From JAUVXJ01 sp964433755 (GTDB lineage: Bacteria > Chloroflexota > Anaerolineae > UBA7937 > B3-Chlor), in contig CAYSSR010000001.1 in assembly GCA_964433755.1 (NCBI GenBank), forward strand, positions 1,302,001 to 1,366,000: a stretch of 64,000 nucleotides of DNA, given 5' to 3'. Below are positions 26,795 to 35,249 of this stretch, one piece after another; the first letter of the stretch is position 1; every line of letters starts with the position of its first letter. The notes beneath the pieces were generated by a model, which saw nothing but the letters and a program-made list of their open reading frames with translations, ran no database searches and was not told where the DNA came from. The translations under genes and the position numbers were made by a program.

Positions 26795-27508
26795 CTATTC
26801 TTCGATCTCGATGCGCAAACGCTTGTTGATGCGCCCCTTGCTCTCGTGGCCGGTGACCTTGATTCGCCCCACCTCGCTGGTATTGCCAACGTGAGTGCCC
26901 CCGTCGGCTTGCAGATCCAGACCCTCTATCTCGACCACACGGACCTCTTGGATACTCTCAGGCAGCAGGTTGATCTTCGTACGGATCAGGTCCGGGATCT
27001 TGAAGGCCTCCTTGCGAGGCAGGATATCGGTGCGCACAGGGCGACCTGCCGCCACCTCTTCGTTGATCTTTGCTTCCACTTCCTCCGAGAACTCGGAACT
27101 CATGCTCTCCAGCTCGAAGTCCATGCGCGCCTTGAGCGGCTCCATGTTGCCTCCGGTGACAGACGCGCCGTAGTCCCGCCAGATCACTCCACAAAGGATG
27201 TGCAGCGCAGTGTGAGTACGCATCATCTTGTACCTGTGATCCCAGTCGATCACTCCCGTGACCTTGCTTCCCTCCGCTGGGGACGTACCCTTGATTCTGT
27301 GCACGACTTTCCCCTTGACTCTCTGCACCTTGCTCACCACGTACTCGCGCCCGCTCTCGTCGCGCAGAACCCCTTGGTCACTCTGCTGCCCTCCGCCCTG
27401 AGGGTAGAAGGCCGTCCTGTCCAGTACGACGCCGTCCTCAACTACCTCAACGACCGTCGCTTCGAATTCGCGCAGGTAGCTGTCGGACTGATACAGCAGT
27501 TCAGTCAT
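26795..27508 (-). CDS. alaX: Alanyl-tRNA editing protein (AlaX type)
   Basis: 237 residues. It has an N-terminal beta barrel segment (YPQGGGQQSDQG near residue 38) and the zinc motif HTALHIL near 100, as in the AlaRS editing domain. The C-terminal half of the metal site reads QADGGTHVGNT where the family usually has CGGTH, so the usual Cys ligand is Asp here. It hydrolyses mischarged aminoacyl-tRNA(Ala) in trans. I chose ATG 27508, one codon after another ATG, with GGGAGGAG upstream. It sits between the GNAT gene and ileS in the T-box operon. Confidence 0.85.
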   Translation of the reverse strand: MTELLYQSDSYLREFEATVVEVVEDGVVLDRTAFYPQGGGQQSDQGVLRDESGREYVVSKVQRVKGKVVHRIKGTSPAEGSKVTGVIDWDHRYKMMRTHTALHILCGVIWRDYGASVTGGNMEPLKARMDFELESMSSEFSEEVEAKINEEVAAGRPVRTDILPRKEAFKIPDLIRTKINLLPESIQEVRVVEIEGLDLQADGGTHVGNTSEVGRIKVTGHESKGRINKRLRIEIEE

Positions 27509-27520
27509 CATCTCCTCCCA

Positions 27521-28486
27521 TCATGTCAGGTCACACCATAGACGCTCAACGTACTCTTCGAACCCCATCCCTCGCCAGAACCGCTGCGAGACAGGGCTGA
27601 AATGAGACACGTGTGCGTGGATCGACGCCATTCCTCGACGAAGGAACCAATCCCTCAATGACGAAAAGAGCAACCTCCCCACACCACGCCTTCTCCACTC
27701 CGAAGTGACACACAGATGTGCTACGTGCCCACGAACCGACGGCTCCAGGCCCAGAACAACTTCCACTACCGAGCCCACGACGAACCCGATCACGCGCTTG
27801 CCCGCCTCCGCGACCAACAGCGAGGTATCGCTGTCCCGAAGCCACCCCCTCGTAGCTCGAGAGACCTCGCTTCTCCAGTTGGAGCCGACCGTCAACCGCC
27901 TGTCGATGGGCGCGTGGAAGTCCATCATCTCTCTCCAGAGACGTATCACGGCCTCCGTGTCGCACGACCGAGCCTCACGCACCAACACCCCTGGTATCTC
28001 CGTCACCCCGAGATCTGTCGGAGCGCTAAAACGCAGGTGATCCAGATACTGCTCGAACCCCCTCGCTTCCCAGAAGCTCATGCTCTGTGCGTCGTGGGCC
28101 AAGACGTCGGCGTGGACGACCCGAACCTCCCGTCTCTTGAGCCAATCGCTCACACCGATGAGCAAAGAATCGCCAGCCCCGAGTCCACGATATGCCTCTC
28201 GCACATACAGACAGCTCAGGTACCCATAGTCTTGAACCGCGAAAGGCTCGTTGTGCGCCACCACGCCCACAGCGCAGCCTATCAGTCCCCCGTCTTCCGC
28301 CTGGACCACTAGGACCGACGTCGATCGTACCCCCAACATGGACCGGACGCTTTCCCTGAGTCTTCCAGAGTCTTCCGCCCCAGCAGCAAGGCGGTGATCC
28401 AGCCTGCTCAACGCCTCTCGGCCCAGCGTATGCAGCTCGAGCAGCTCATCAAGGTCACGCCGTTCGGCCCCACGGACGACTGCCAA
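27521..28486 (-). CDS. Tandem GNAT N-acetyltransferase
   Basis: About 321 residues with two GNAT folds. The first (LYVREAYRGLGAGDSLL) and second (LCVTSEWRRRGVGRLLFSSL) each carry the acetyl-CoA R/Q-x-x-G-x-G/A loop, and both end in an AR-G-F/M-G-F-E/EEY segment. Duplicated GNATs are common and their substrates vary. The start is uncertain: the T-box terminator covers the upstream codons, so I chose TTG at 28484-28486 with GTGGGGGA just before it. A role in protecting or modifying aminoacylation products is only a guess from its operon with AlaX and IleS. Confidence 0.8.
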   Translation of the reverse strand: MAVVRGAERRDLDELLELHTLGREALSRLDHRLAAGAEDSGRLRESVRSMLGVRSTSVLVVQAEDGGLIGCAVGVVAHNEPFAVQDYGYLSCLYVREAYRGLGAGDSLLIGVSDWLKRREVRVVHADVLAHDAQSMSFWEARGFEQYLDHLRFSAPTDLGVTEIPGVLVREARSCDTEAVIRLWREMMDFHAPIDRRLTVGSNWRSEVSRATRGWLRDSDTSLLVAEAGKRVIGFVVGSVVEVVLGLEPSVRGHVAHLCVTSEWRRRGVGRLLFSSLRDWFLRRGMASIHAHVSHFSPVSQRFWRGMGFEEYVERLWCDLT

Positions 28487-28496
28487 CAGTCCCCCA

Positions 28497-28797
28497 CTAA
28501 ACGAAAGGCTCTCGCCCCCCATAGGGACGAGAGCTCGCCAGCACAACCAACTCCCGCGGTACCACCCTACTTAGCAGTGTTCCGCTCACTCCTCAAGGGT
28601 ACGTATTCATACCCTCGTCGACTGTAACGGGCGACGAACCCGGCCAAGTCTACTCCGGCAAGACCACGGCTACCGTTTCGGTTGGCGGCTCCGGAAGGAT
28701 TTTCGGCGAGGCCCTCGTGTCCGGCTCGCACCATCTCCGGACTCTCTGGACGATCGACGACCGCCTACTCGTTTCCATCATAGCCTTTGCTGTATTG
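28497..28797 (-). promoter_or_regulatory. T-box riboswitch (isoleucine), transcriptional type
   Basis: Minus-strand leader of about 300 nt. It has a conserved 5' part (GATGGAAACGAGTAG), a Stem I signature (AGAGAGTCCGG, GGTGCGAGCCGG), the T-box AGGGTGGTACCGCG (28555-28568), then the terminator. The T-box UGGU matches a tRNA with discriminator A. A candidate specifier AUC (28698-28700 on the complement, in GAAAATCC) points to tRNA-Ile, in agreement with ileS downstream. Uncharged tRNA-Ile should relieve termination. Confidence 0.88.
28508..28534 (-). terminator. T-box leader terminator
   Basis: Stem of GCTCTCG with its complement at the outer end plus a GC-rich inner part and a short loop, followed by a CUUUCGUUU stretch. 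It sits directly before the GNAT start and is mutually exclusive with the T-box antiterminator at 28555-28568. Confidence 0.8.
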
Positions 28798-28802
28798 TAG
28801 GT

Positions 28803-28831
28803 AATATGCCACAAACCCGGCACGATGTCAA
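28803..28831 (-). promoter_or_regulatory. Promoter of the T-box operon
   Basis: Minus strand: TTGACA (28826-28831), 17-bp spacer, CATATT (28803-28808) preceded by TGG (extended -10). The predicted transcript begins close to the conserved 5' end of the T-box leader. Confidence 0.65.
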
Positions 28832-28865
28832 ACTATCGTCCACTGTCGAGACTCAACCGTCTTCG

Positions 28866-30221
28866 CTATCGCCGAGCATACCTCCCAAAGACAAGACAAG
28901 CGTTCTGACCGCCCAGACCAAAGGAGTTGGATAGAGCCACATCCACGTCAGTCTTCCGGGCCACGTGGGGAACGTAGTCCAGGTCACATTCGGGATCTGG
29001 ATGGTCCAGGTTGATGGTGGGATGTATCACGTTGTCGCGCATTGTCAGCACCGAAACGATAGCCTCCACACCACCTGCGGCGCCTATGAGGTGCCCCGTC
29101 ATGGACTTCGTGGCGCTGATGGGTACGTGGTACGCCCGCTCCCCAAAGGCCCTCTTGATGGCCGCTGTCTCTGCCACGTCGCCCAGGGGTGTAGACGTGG
29201 CATGGGCATTGATGTAGTCGACGTCGTCAGTGGAAAGTCCGGCATCTTCGATAGCCCCGAGCATAGCCCGCGCGGCGGCCTTTCCTTCGGGGTCTGGTGC
29301 AATCAGGTGGTACGTGTCGGCCGTGCCGGCATACCCCAGCACCTCGCCATAGATCCGAGCATCTCTCTGCAGTGCGTGCGCCAGATCCTCCAGTATTACG
29401 ATCCCAGCACCCTCGGCCGGTACGAACCCGTCGCGTTCGACGTCGAAGGGTCGAGAGGCCCGTTCCGGTTCGTCGTTCCGTCGGGAGTAGCCTCGCGCCG
29501 TGGAGAAGGCAGCCACGCTCAGCTCACAGATCCCGGATTCCGTGCCGCCCGCTAGCATGATCTCCGCCGCTCCACGCCGGATCACCTCGGTCGCCTCCCC
29601 TATCGCCTGGGTGCCCGAAGCACAAGCGGTCACCACCGTCGAGCTGTAGCCGTCCAGGCCGTAGGTGTAGCTGATGTGGTGGGCAGCCACGTTGAGGCTC
29701 ACTGTCACGGGGAAGAACGGCGAAATCCGCATCCCTCCCTTGCTCAGCAGGATCCGGCACGCCTTCTCGCACTCCTCGACGGCCCCGCCACCACTGGTTC
29801 CCACGATGACGCCTGTGGCCTCCCGGTCGAAGTTGCCTGGCGACAGACCAGCGTCCTGTAGCGCCATCCCTGCGGCAGCGACGCCAAGCTGGCAGTAGCG
29901 TCCCATCCTGCGTGCCTCTTTGCGGTCCATGTACTCGCTGGGCTCGAACCCTCGCACCAGTCCACCAATCTTGGTGGGGTACTCGCTCACGTCTATCTCG
30001 GTGATCAGACTCACGCCCGACCGGCCCGCCACCAGAGCTTCCCAGGTGGCTTCGGCGGTCAGACCCACCGGTGTGATCGCCCCCAGACCCGTGATCACGA
30101 CCCTGCGCCTTGCGTCCCTGACTCCCTGTCCATGGAGAGCCAGACCACAGTTGAGGCAGTACTTCGCCGCGGGAGGATTCTCAGTCTGGCACGCCGGACA
30201 TCTCCCACTACTCTCACCCAT
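28866..30221 (-). CDS. fabF: Beta-ketoacyl-ACP synthase II with N-terminal zinc ribbon
   Basis: 451 residues. Residues 8-30 form a zinc ribbon (CPAC and CLNC) fused to a standard KAS II from about residue 40 (RRVVITGLGAITPVGL). The catalytic triad is visible: Cys in TACASGTQAIGEA near 205, His in NAHATSTPLGD near 345, His in KSMTGHLIGAAGG near 382. The enzyme elongates fatty acyl chains by decarboxylative condensation with malonyl-ACP. I chose ATG 30221 with AAAGGAGG 8 nt upstream. The ribbon is not part of normal FabF and may be a protein-contact module. It is last of a PHP - PrsW - FabF unit. Confidence 0.92.
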   Translation of the reverse strand: MGESSGRCPACQTENPPAAKYCLNCGLALHGQGVRDARRRVVITGLGAITPVGLTAEATWEALVAGRSGVSLITEIDVSEYPTKIGGLVRGFEPSEYMDRKEARRMGRYCQLGVAAAGMALQDAGLSPGNFDREATGVIVGTSGGGAVEECEKACRILLSKGGMRISPFFPVTVSLNVAAHHISYTYGLDGYSSTVVTACASGTQAIGEATEVIRRGAAEIMLAGGTESGICELSVAAFSTARGYSRRNDEPERASRPFDVERDGFVPAEGAGIVILEDLAHALQRDARIYGEVLGYAGTADTYHLIAPDPEGKAAARAMLGAIEDAGLSTDDVDYINAHATSTPLGDVAETAAIKRAFGERAYHVPISATKSMTGHLIGAAGGVEAIVSVLTMRDNVIHPTINLDHPDPECDLDYVPHVARKTDVDVALSNSFGLGGQNACLVFGRYARR

Positions 30222-30244
30222 CTCGGCAGCCTCCTTTCCGCACA

Positions 30245-31261
30245 TCACTCAGCCAGCTGAGCACCGAGAGCTCTGATCCGTTCGCGAAGAGCAGAGACCA
30301 CCTTCTCCGTCGATGCACGCCGACTCGATCTCCCGGAGCGATGCTTCGCGAAGGCCAGCTCGGTGGCCAGTTGGTGATACTTTCTGACCCGTCGAGCCTC
30401 CCTTGGGCCATATTGCACCAGAGCCCGCGACTGGGTCCCCATACGGCGGCCATAGGAGGCGACGGTTTCGTACTCCTCGCGGGACAGAGTACCCAATGGT
30501 ATCTCAGCCAGCAGTTCTTGTCTTATCCAGCCTCTTTCCCGATCCCAGGAAAGGAACACGATCAATAGGATCACTGCGACGCCGCCCCAATCATTGGCCA
30601 GGCTGATCAGAAGTGGCCAGCACAGCTCTGGAGCGACACCAGTCGTGACGTTGTGGACTGCGTGGACAACCATAGCTCCGCCAAGCGCCAAAGGGGGGGC
30701 GAGCCACCGCCGCCAGCTACTCGTGGCCATGGCCGCATACCCGAAACCCATCCCGACGATGGCACTGAAGAGGCCATGGTTTAGTCCGAAGACTAGCGTG
30801 CGCATGAAGACCAGCACTAGCCACGTGCCGACACTGCCGTCCAGGAGTGCGCCCAGGAAGTACAAGGCGTTCTCCGTCATGGCAAAGCCAAAGCCCACCA
30901 AGGCGCCGTACACTATGCCGTCCAACAAACCATCGAACTCCGCCCTGAAGACGAGGAAGATGACCAGAATGGCCATCCCCTTCGCCAGTTCTTCGACCAC
31001 AGGGGCCACCAGGCCGCTCCCGACAAGCTGTGCGCCTCCCTCCCCAAGGAAGCCCGAGAACGGGATTCCCAGCACGAACTCTGCTACAATGGAGAGGATA
31101 ACGGCCGGAATGGCTCCCCAGATGAACGTGGCCGCCAGCAGACCCCAAGGTTCCTTCTCATACCTATCCAACCACCAGACGAGCAGGCTATATAGCAGCG
31201 CGGGAACCACCGACGCCAGGACAGTGAGCGTGGCCAGGACCAGGTAGAGCAGCACTTCCAT
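30245..31261 (-). CDS. PrsW-family intramembrane metalloprotease
   Basis: 338 residues with about eight membrane helices, and then a soluble basic C-terminal third (REARRVRKYHQLATELAFAKH). The PrsW motifs appear as VVEELAKGMAIL (EE) near residue 95, FAMTENALYF near 128 and LNHGLFSAIVG with HAVHNVTTGV further on. PrsW cleaves anti-sigma factors in some bacteria, and the sigma/FecR operon of this window would be a possible target, but that is speculation. It starts 2 nt after the PHP gene stop, with GAGGAG overlapping that stop, so the genes are coupled. Confidence 0.85.
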   Translation of the reverse strand: MEVLLYLVLATLTVLASVVPALLYSLLVWWLDRYEKEPWGLLAATFIWGAIPAVILSIVAEFVLGIPFSGFLGEGGAQLVGSGLVAPVVEELAKGMAILVIFLVFRAEFDGLLDGIVYGALVGFGFAMTENALYFLGALLDGSVGTWLVLVFMRTLVFGLNHGLFSAIVGMGFGYAAMATSSWRRWLAPPLALGGAMVVHAVHNVTTGVAPELCWPLLISLANDWGGVAVILLIVFLSWDRERGWIRQELLAEIPLGTLSREEYETVASYGRRMGTQSRALVQYGPREARRVRKYHQLATELAFAKHRSGRSSRRASTEKVVSALRERIRALGAQLAE

Positions 31262-31264
31262 GGA

Positions 31265-31918
31265 CTACTCCTCGGCCATACGGTTGCGCACCTTGCGATA
31301 GATGCTGAAGAAGTGAACCCAGAACGGGCTCACACCTCCGCCGAGCCGTGCCTGGGGAAGCTGAGCCACGAACTGCCCTTTGCTGCCATCGATGGACGAC
31401 ATCTTCAAGTACGCACGTCCCAGCTCGTACCTGGAGTGAGCGTCGCTGCCAACCGTACAGGGTATGCCACGACGGCGAGCGAACTCCTGCGCTCGCCGGT
31501 TGTCCGCGCCAATGGTGACCCGCCCGTTCAGACCTTCCACGAAATCCAGTTCGCCTACTATCTCCTCCAGAACCCTTCGCTCCAGTCTCTCCCCACGTAG
31601 CCTGTCGAACGGATGAGGTACGCCAGCCAGTCCTCCTTGCTGCTTGATCAAAGCAACCGTCTCGCTGGCAGAGAGATCCCTCGGCACCTGCTCCTCCAAG
31701 AAGAGCCCCAGCAGTTCGCCTTCGCCCGACGAGATCTCCTGTCCCACGATGACGGGGAATGGCGCGATCTCCCGGAGAGCCAGCGCGCCAGCAATGTTGT
31801 TGTGATCGGTGATGGCCAGTGCGCCTATCCCCCTCTCCTGGCACAACGCCACGACGGTCTCCGGAGACAGAGCGCCGTCTACCGAGTAGCAGGTGTGCAC
31901 ATGAAGATCTACCTTCAT
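31265..31918 (-). CDS. PHP-domain phosphoesterase
   Basis: 217 residues. It opens MKVDLHVHTCYSVDGALSPE, the HxH metal motif of the PHP fold, and continues with AITDHNNIAGAL near residue 40, EISSGEGELLGLFL near 62 and the C-terminal GSDAHSRYELG near 158. PHP proteins of this size hydrolyse phosphoesters such as nucleotide or 5'-3' RNA/DNA ends, or histidinol phosphate. It is probably cytoplasmic. First gene of the PHP - PrsW - FabF unit. Confidence 0.85.
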   Translation of the reverse strand: MKVDLHVHTCYSVDGALSPETVVALCQERGIGALAITDHNNIAGALALREIAPFPVIVGQEISSGEGELLGLFLEEQVPRDLSASETVALIKQQGGLAGVPHPFDRLRGERLERRVLEEIVGELDFVEGLNGRVTIGADNRRAQEFARRRGIPCTVGSDAHSRYELGRAYLKMSSIDGSKGQFVAQLPQARLGGGVSPFWVHFFSIYRKVRNRMAEE

Positions 31919-32223
31919 TGTCCCACAGCCTCGCGTCCCTGATAGCGCCAGAACGGCGCCGTCGCCTCCGACGCCAGATCCCGGATCTGCCTCACTCGCA
32001 CCGAGACACCCCTATCTCACCACAGAGACAACACTTGCCACGTCGTCCACGCGAAAGCGTACGATAGTCTGGGACGCGCAGGCCTTGTTTGGTCCGGACA
32101 TCGTGGAACCACCCGACCGCCCGGGGGAGAAGCGTGTGAGGAACATGGTCTCGCGGGAGAGGGTACCTGCCAGCCGATCGCCAGTGCCCTTCACATCCTG
32201 TGGTGCTTGAATGCCGTCCAACT
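31919..32223. other. Intergenic stretch with doubtful small frame
   Basis: About 300 bp between the PHP gene and the receiver gene. A minus-strand frame of 69 codons (32012-32221) begins 2 nt after the receiver stop, but it has no recognisable domain and only weak coding character. I do not call it a gene. Confidence 0.4.
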
Positions 32224-32619
32224 CTACAGTCGCAGGACGCTCAGCACAGCCTCCTCGAGGTCCTTCGCCTGAAATGGTTTGTCCATCAGCATCGTGACGC
32301 CCGCCTCTTTGGCCCTCCGCCTTCTGTCCTCGTGGCTGAGGTGGCCAGAGACTAGAACCACCGGCACGTCGCGGAAGCCATCGTGGCTGCGCAGGCGCCG
32401 GCTGACTTCGAAACCATCCATCACCGGCAGCTCCTCATCCAAGAAGACCACGTCAGGCTTCTCCCGTAAGGCCAGTTCCAACCCTTCCTGCCCATCCGAG
32501 GCCAGAAGTACCTCGGTTTGCTCGCCGATCGTGAGCTTCACCAGTACAGCAAAGACCCGTCTGACGTCATCATTGTCTTCGACGTAGAGCACTCTCAACG
32601 AACGATCAAGACGTCTCAC
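32224..32619 (-). CDS. Single-domain response regulator receiver
   Basis: 131 residues, receiver only. The acidic pocket is VEDNDD (near 13-18), the phospho-acceptor Asp is in VVFLDEELPVMDG near 60, the Ser in LVSGHL and Lys in MDKPF near 113 complete the active site. It may be the partner of the GAF histidine kinase encoded divergently at 33486, which has no receiver gene next to it, but this rests on proximity only. Confidence 0.88.
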   Translation of the reverse strand: MRRLDRSLRVLYVEDNDDVRRVFAVLVKLTIGEQTEVLLASDGQEGLELALREKPDVVFLDEELPVMDGFEVSRRLRSHDGFRDVPVVLVSGHLSHEDRRRRAKEAGVTMLMDKPFQAKDLEEAVLSVLRL

Positions 32620-32711
32620 TCGTCATCCCTCGCAGAGACGAATCGTTCGCCAGCGGAGGCGGACGCGTTCCGCATTATCGCACAAAGGCCCCAGAGAGTC
32701 AACCCACCATG

Positions 32712-32740
32712 TTGTCCCCAAAGCCATCTTGTGATATAAT
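32712..32740 (+). promoter_or_regulatory. Promoter of the XRE - histidine kinase operon
   Basis: TTGTCC (32712-32717), 17-bp spacer, TATAAT (32735-32740) preceded by TGA (extended -10). Transcription should start near 32747, about 25 bp before the ATG. Confidence 0.75.
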
Positions 32741-32772
32741 AGATAAGGGATCGTTGACTCAGGGAGGCCTCC

Positions 32773-33489
32773 ATGGTATCGTCCGTGCGCGCCCTTGACG
32801 TCCGCTCCAAGATGATCGGGGTACTGATCCGCGCCGCTCGGCTCAGGGCGGGGAAGACTGTCAAAGAGTGCGCCGAGTGGCTGGGGTGCTCATCCCACAT
32901 CATGTCACAATACGAATACGGCCGTCGCAGCATCTCCCTTCCCGAACTGGAGCTGCTGGCGGAGCTCTTCGACGTGCCGTTAGACCATCTGTGGGACGAA
33001 GAGGCTGCCATCAGGGAGGGGCCCACCCCAACACCGCTTCTAGGCAGACTTGTTGAGCTACGTCACAAGGAGATCGGCGTGCTCCTTCGACAAGCGCGGT
33101 CCGACGCGGGCAGGACACAGAGAGAGTGTGCGGACCTGTTGGGTGTCTCGCCCGACACCATATCCAAGTACGAACTCGGCGGGAGACCGGTACCCTTCAC
33201 CCACCTGGAGTTGTTGGCCTCTCGTCTCGAAGTGCCTATGTCCCGCTTCCTTGATAGGGGCAAGCCCTTGAGCGGCGTCTCACGCGATGCGTCTCAGCCG
33301 GAGCTACTCACCCCTGAGGAGGCCTGGGAGAGCCTTCCACAACCCATCAAGGAGTTCATCTGCGATCCCAACAGCCGCCCCTTCCTGGAGGTGGCGCTGC
33401 GCATGTACGAGCTGCCCGAGGACTCCTTGAGAGACTTCGCAGAGGCTATGTTGCCCACAGACGACTCGGCCGGAAGACAGGCGCCATGA
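32773..33489 (+). CDS. Transcriptional regulator with two XRE-type HTH domains
   Basis: 238 residues. Two similar helix-turn-helix units occupy about 15-80 (IGVLIRAARLRAGKTVKECA) and 98-160 (IGVLLRQARSDAGRTQRECA), so the gene contains an internal duplication. The C-terminal 70 residues are acidic without a known fold. ATG 32773 follows CAGGGAGG. It overlaps the histidine kinase gene by 4 nt (ATGA at 33486-33489), so both products are probably made together. It could bind direct or inverted half-sites as one chain. Confidence 0.85.
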   Translation: MVSSVRALDVRSKMIGVLIRAARLRAGKTVKECAEWLGCSSHIMSQYEYGRRSISLPELELLAELFDVPLDHLWDEEAAIREGPTPTPLLGRLVELRHKEIGVLLRQARSDAGRTQRECADLLGVSPDTISKYELGGRPVPFTHLELLASRLEVPMSRFLDRGKPLSGVSRDASQPELLTPEEAWESLPQPIKEFICDPNSRPFLEVALRMYELPEDSLRDFAEAMLPTDDSAGRQAP

Positions 33490-35159
33490 CTGCGTCTCAC
33501 CCCTCCTCCGCTTCCCAGCACTCAGCTCCGTTTGTCGACACTCTGGCCAGGCTGACCAGTCGTCGACACATCGAGCAGTTCCTGCCCGCTGCGCTACACG
33601 AGGCGGTTCAGGCGACGCAGTCCGAGGCTGGCTCCTTGCTGCTCGTTGGCGATCGCACCCTCCGCGCCAGGGAAGGCACTCTATCCCCAGAAATCGAGAA
33701 TCAGATCTCCCTCTGGGAGCAGAACCTCGAGGAACGCCTGCGCTCGACGTCGTGGCAGATCAAAGATGGCGAACCCCTGCCCGTGTCCACGCACACCGTC
33801 GAAGCCACTCAACACTTGCTCGTCAATGCACCACTCCTTCACGGCGAGGGCGTGATCGGTTCTGTCACCCTCCTCTTCAGTCCAGGAACCACTCTATCCA
33901 TGTCTCAGAGGCAGTTGCTGATCTCGTGCGCCAGGACTATTGGCAACCTGGCCAGTATCATCGAGCAACTCACTCTCACCCAGCACAGCCTTGAACAGCT
34001 CACCTTCCTCCACGAGACCAGTCAAGCCCTGACCTCCACGCTTGACCTTCGCCAGGTCTTGGACAACACGATGCAACTGGCCACAGACATCCTCGATGCC
34101 CAGGCTTCCACTCTCATGCTCATCGACGAACGCACCGGGCAACTCGTGTTCGACATACCCTACGGCGAAAAGCGCGAGCTCCTGCGCAGTTACCGCATGA
34201 ACATCGATCAGGGCATCGCTGGCTGGGTCGCCAAGCACGGTGAGCCGGCCATCGTCAACGACACTGCCAAGGATGAACGTTTCAGCAGAGACACCGACGT
34301 GCGCACTGGCTTCCTGACGCAATCGGTGATCTGCGTCCCGCTCCAGATCAAGGATCGCACCATCGGCGTCCTCGAAGCCCTGAACAAGGTGTCCAGCGAC
34401 CATTTCACAGACGACGACCTCCGTCTGCTGAGCACGCTGGCCGCTCAGGCAGCCATCGCCATCGAGAACGCCCGCCTCTATCGCAGTCTCAGCGAGGAAC
34501 GAGACAAGATCATGCGCGTCCAGGAGGAGACCCGCCGTATCCTCGCCCGAGATCTGCACGATAGCACCCTGCAAAGCCTCTCCTCCATCTCCATGCGCAT
34601 CGACTTCGTCAAACAACTGCTGCAGCACGAGCCTGCCTCAGTGGGTGAGGAGCTGGACCGCGTGCAGGAGATGGTCAAACAGGCGTCGAAGGAAGCACGA
34701 ATCCTTCTGTTCGAACTGCGCCCCATCGCTCTCGAGACTCAGGGCCTGACGCGGGGTCTGGAAACGTACATAGAGCAGCTCCAGGGCGATTCCTCCCCCA
34801 GTTTCCACTTCGATGACGGCGGTTTCCACGAGAGGTTGGAGTCAGACGTCGAAGCCACAGCTTTCATGGTCGTTCAGGAAGCCATGAACAACGCCAGGAA
34901 GCACTCTCAGGCCACCAATGTCTGGCTCAATCTGGAGCCAGATGGTGACCGCCTGGTCATCACGGTGAGAGACGACGGTGCAGGCTTCGATCTCCGGGAT
35001 GCCAGGAACAACTCGAACATGGGCGGGCATCTGGGACTGGTCAGTATGCAGGAGAGAGCACAGGAGATCGAGGGGGAACTCGAGATTCTCACAGAACGCG
35101 GCGGAGGCACCAGGGTCATCCTGGAGGTGCCTCGAAGGACACCTTCATCCAAACCGTGA
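33486..35159 (+). CDS. GAF-domain sensor histidine kinase (NarX/DesK type)
   Basis: 557 residues. Two GAF-like regions are seen (about 20-160 and 180-330, the latter with GIAGWVAKHGEPAIVNDTAKD), then a dimerisation helix with the phospho-acceptor His in ILARDLHDSTLQSLSS near residue 358 (HisKA_3). A HATPase follows with VVQEAMNNARKHS near 458 and VRDDGAGFDL and GGHLGLVSM. There are no membrane helices, so it senses a cytoplasmic ligand or redox state. It is coupled to the double-XRE gene by a 4-nt overlap. No LuxR-type response regulator is adjacent; the nearest receiver is at 32224 on the other strand. Confidence 0.9.
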   Translation: MTASHPSSASQHSAPFVDTLARLTSRRHIEQFLPAALHEAVQATQSEAGSLLLVGDRTLRAREGTLSPEIENQISLWEQNLEERLRSTSWQIKDGEPLPVSTHTVEATQHLLVNAPLLHGEGVIGSVTLLFSPGTTLSMSQRQLLISCARTIGNLASIIEQLTLTQHSLEQLTFLHETSQALTSTLDLRQVLDNTMQLATDILDAQASTLMLIDERTGQLVFDIPYGEKRELLRSYRMNIDQGIAGWVAKHGEPAIVNDTAKDERFSRDTDVRTGFLTQSVICVPLQIKDRTIGVLEALNKVSSDHFTDDDLRLLSTLAAQAAIAIENARLYRSLSEERDKIMRVQEETRRILARDLHDSTLQSLSSISMRIDFVKQLLQHEPASVGEELDRVQEMVKQASKEARILLFELRPIALETQGLTRGLETYIEQLQGDSSPSFHFDDGGFHERLESDVEATAFMVVQEAMNNARKHSQATNVWLNLEPDGDRLVITVRDDGAGFDLRDARNNSNMGGHLGLVSMQERAQEIEGELEILTERGGGTRVILEVPRRTPSSKP

Positions 35160-35249
35160 CGCGGGTGTCGCCGCGACAGACGTTGGGCAGATGGACGAGG
35201 AAGTGGAGCGTCGCAGAGATGCTCGCATCCCAGACGAGGAGAGAGGAGC

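Noticed and set aside
26333..27541. Plus-strand frame of 402 codons opposite ileS/alaX
   Set aside because: Antisense shadow; spans the ends of two recognised genes and matches no known fold.
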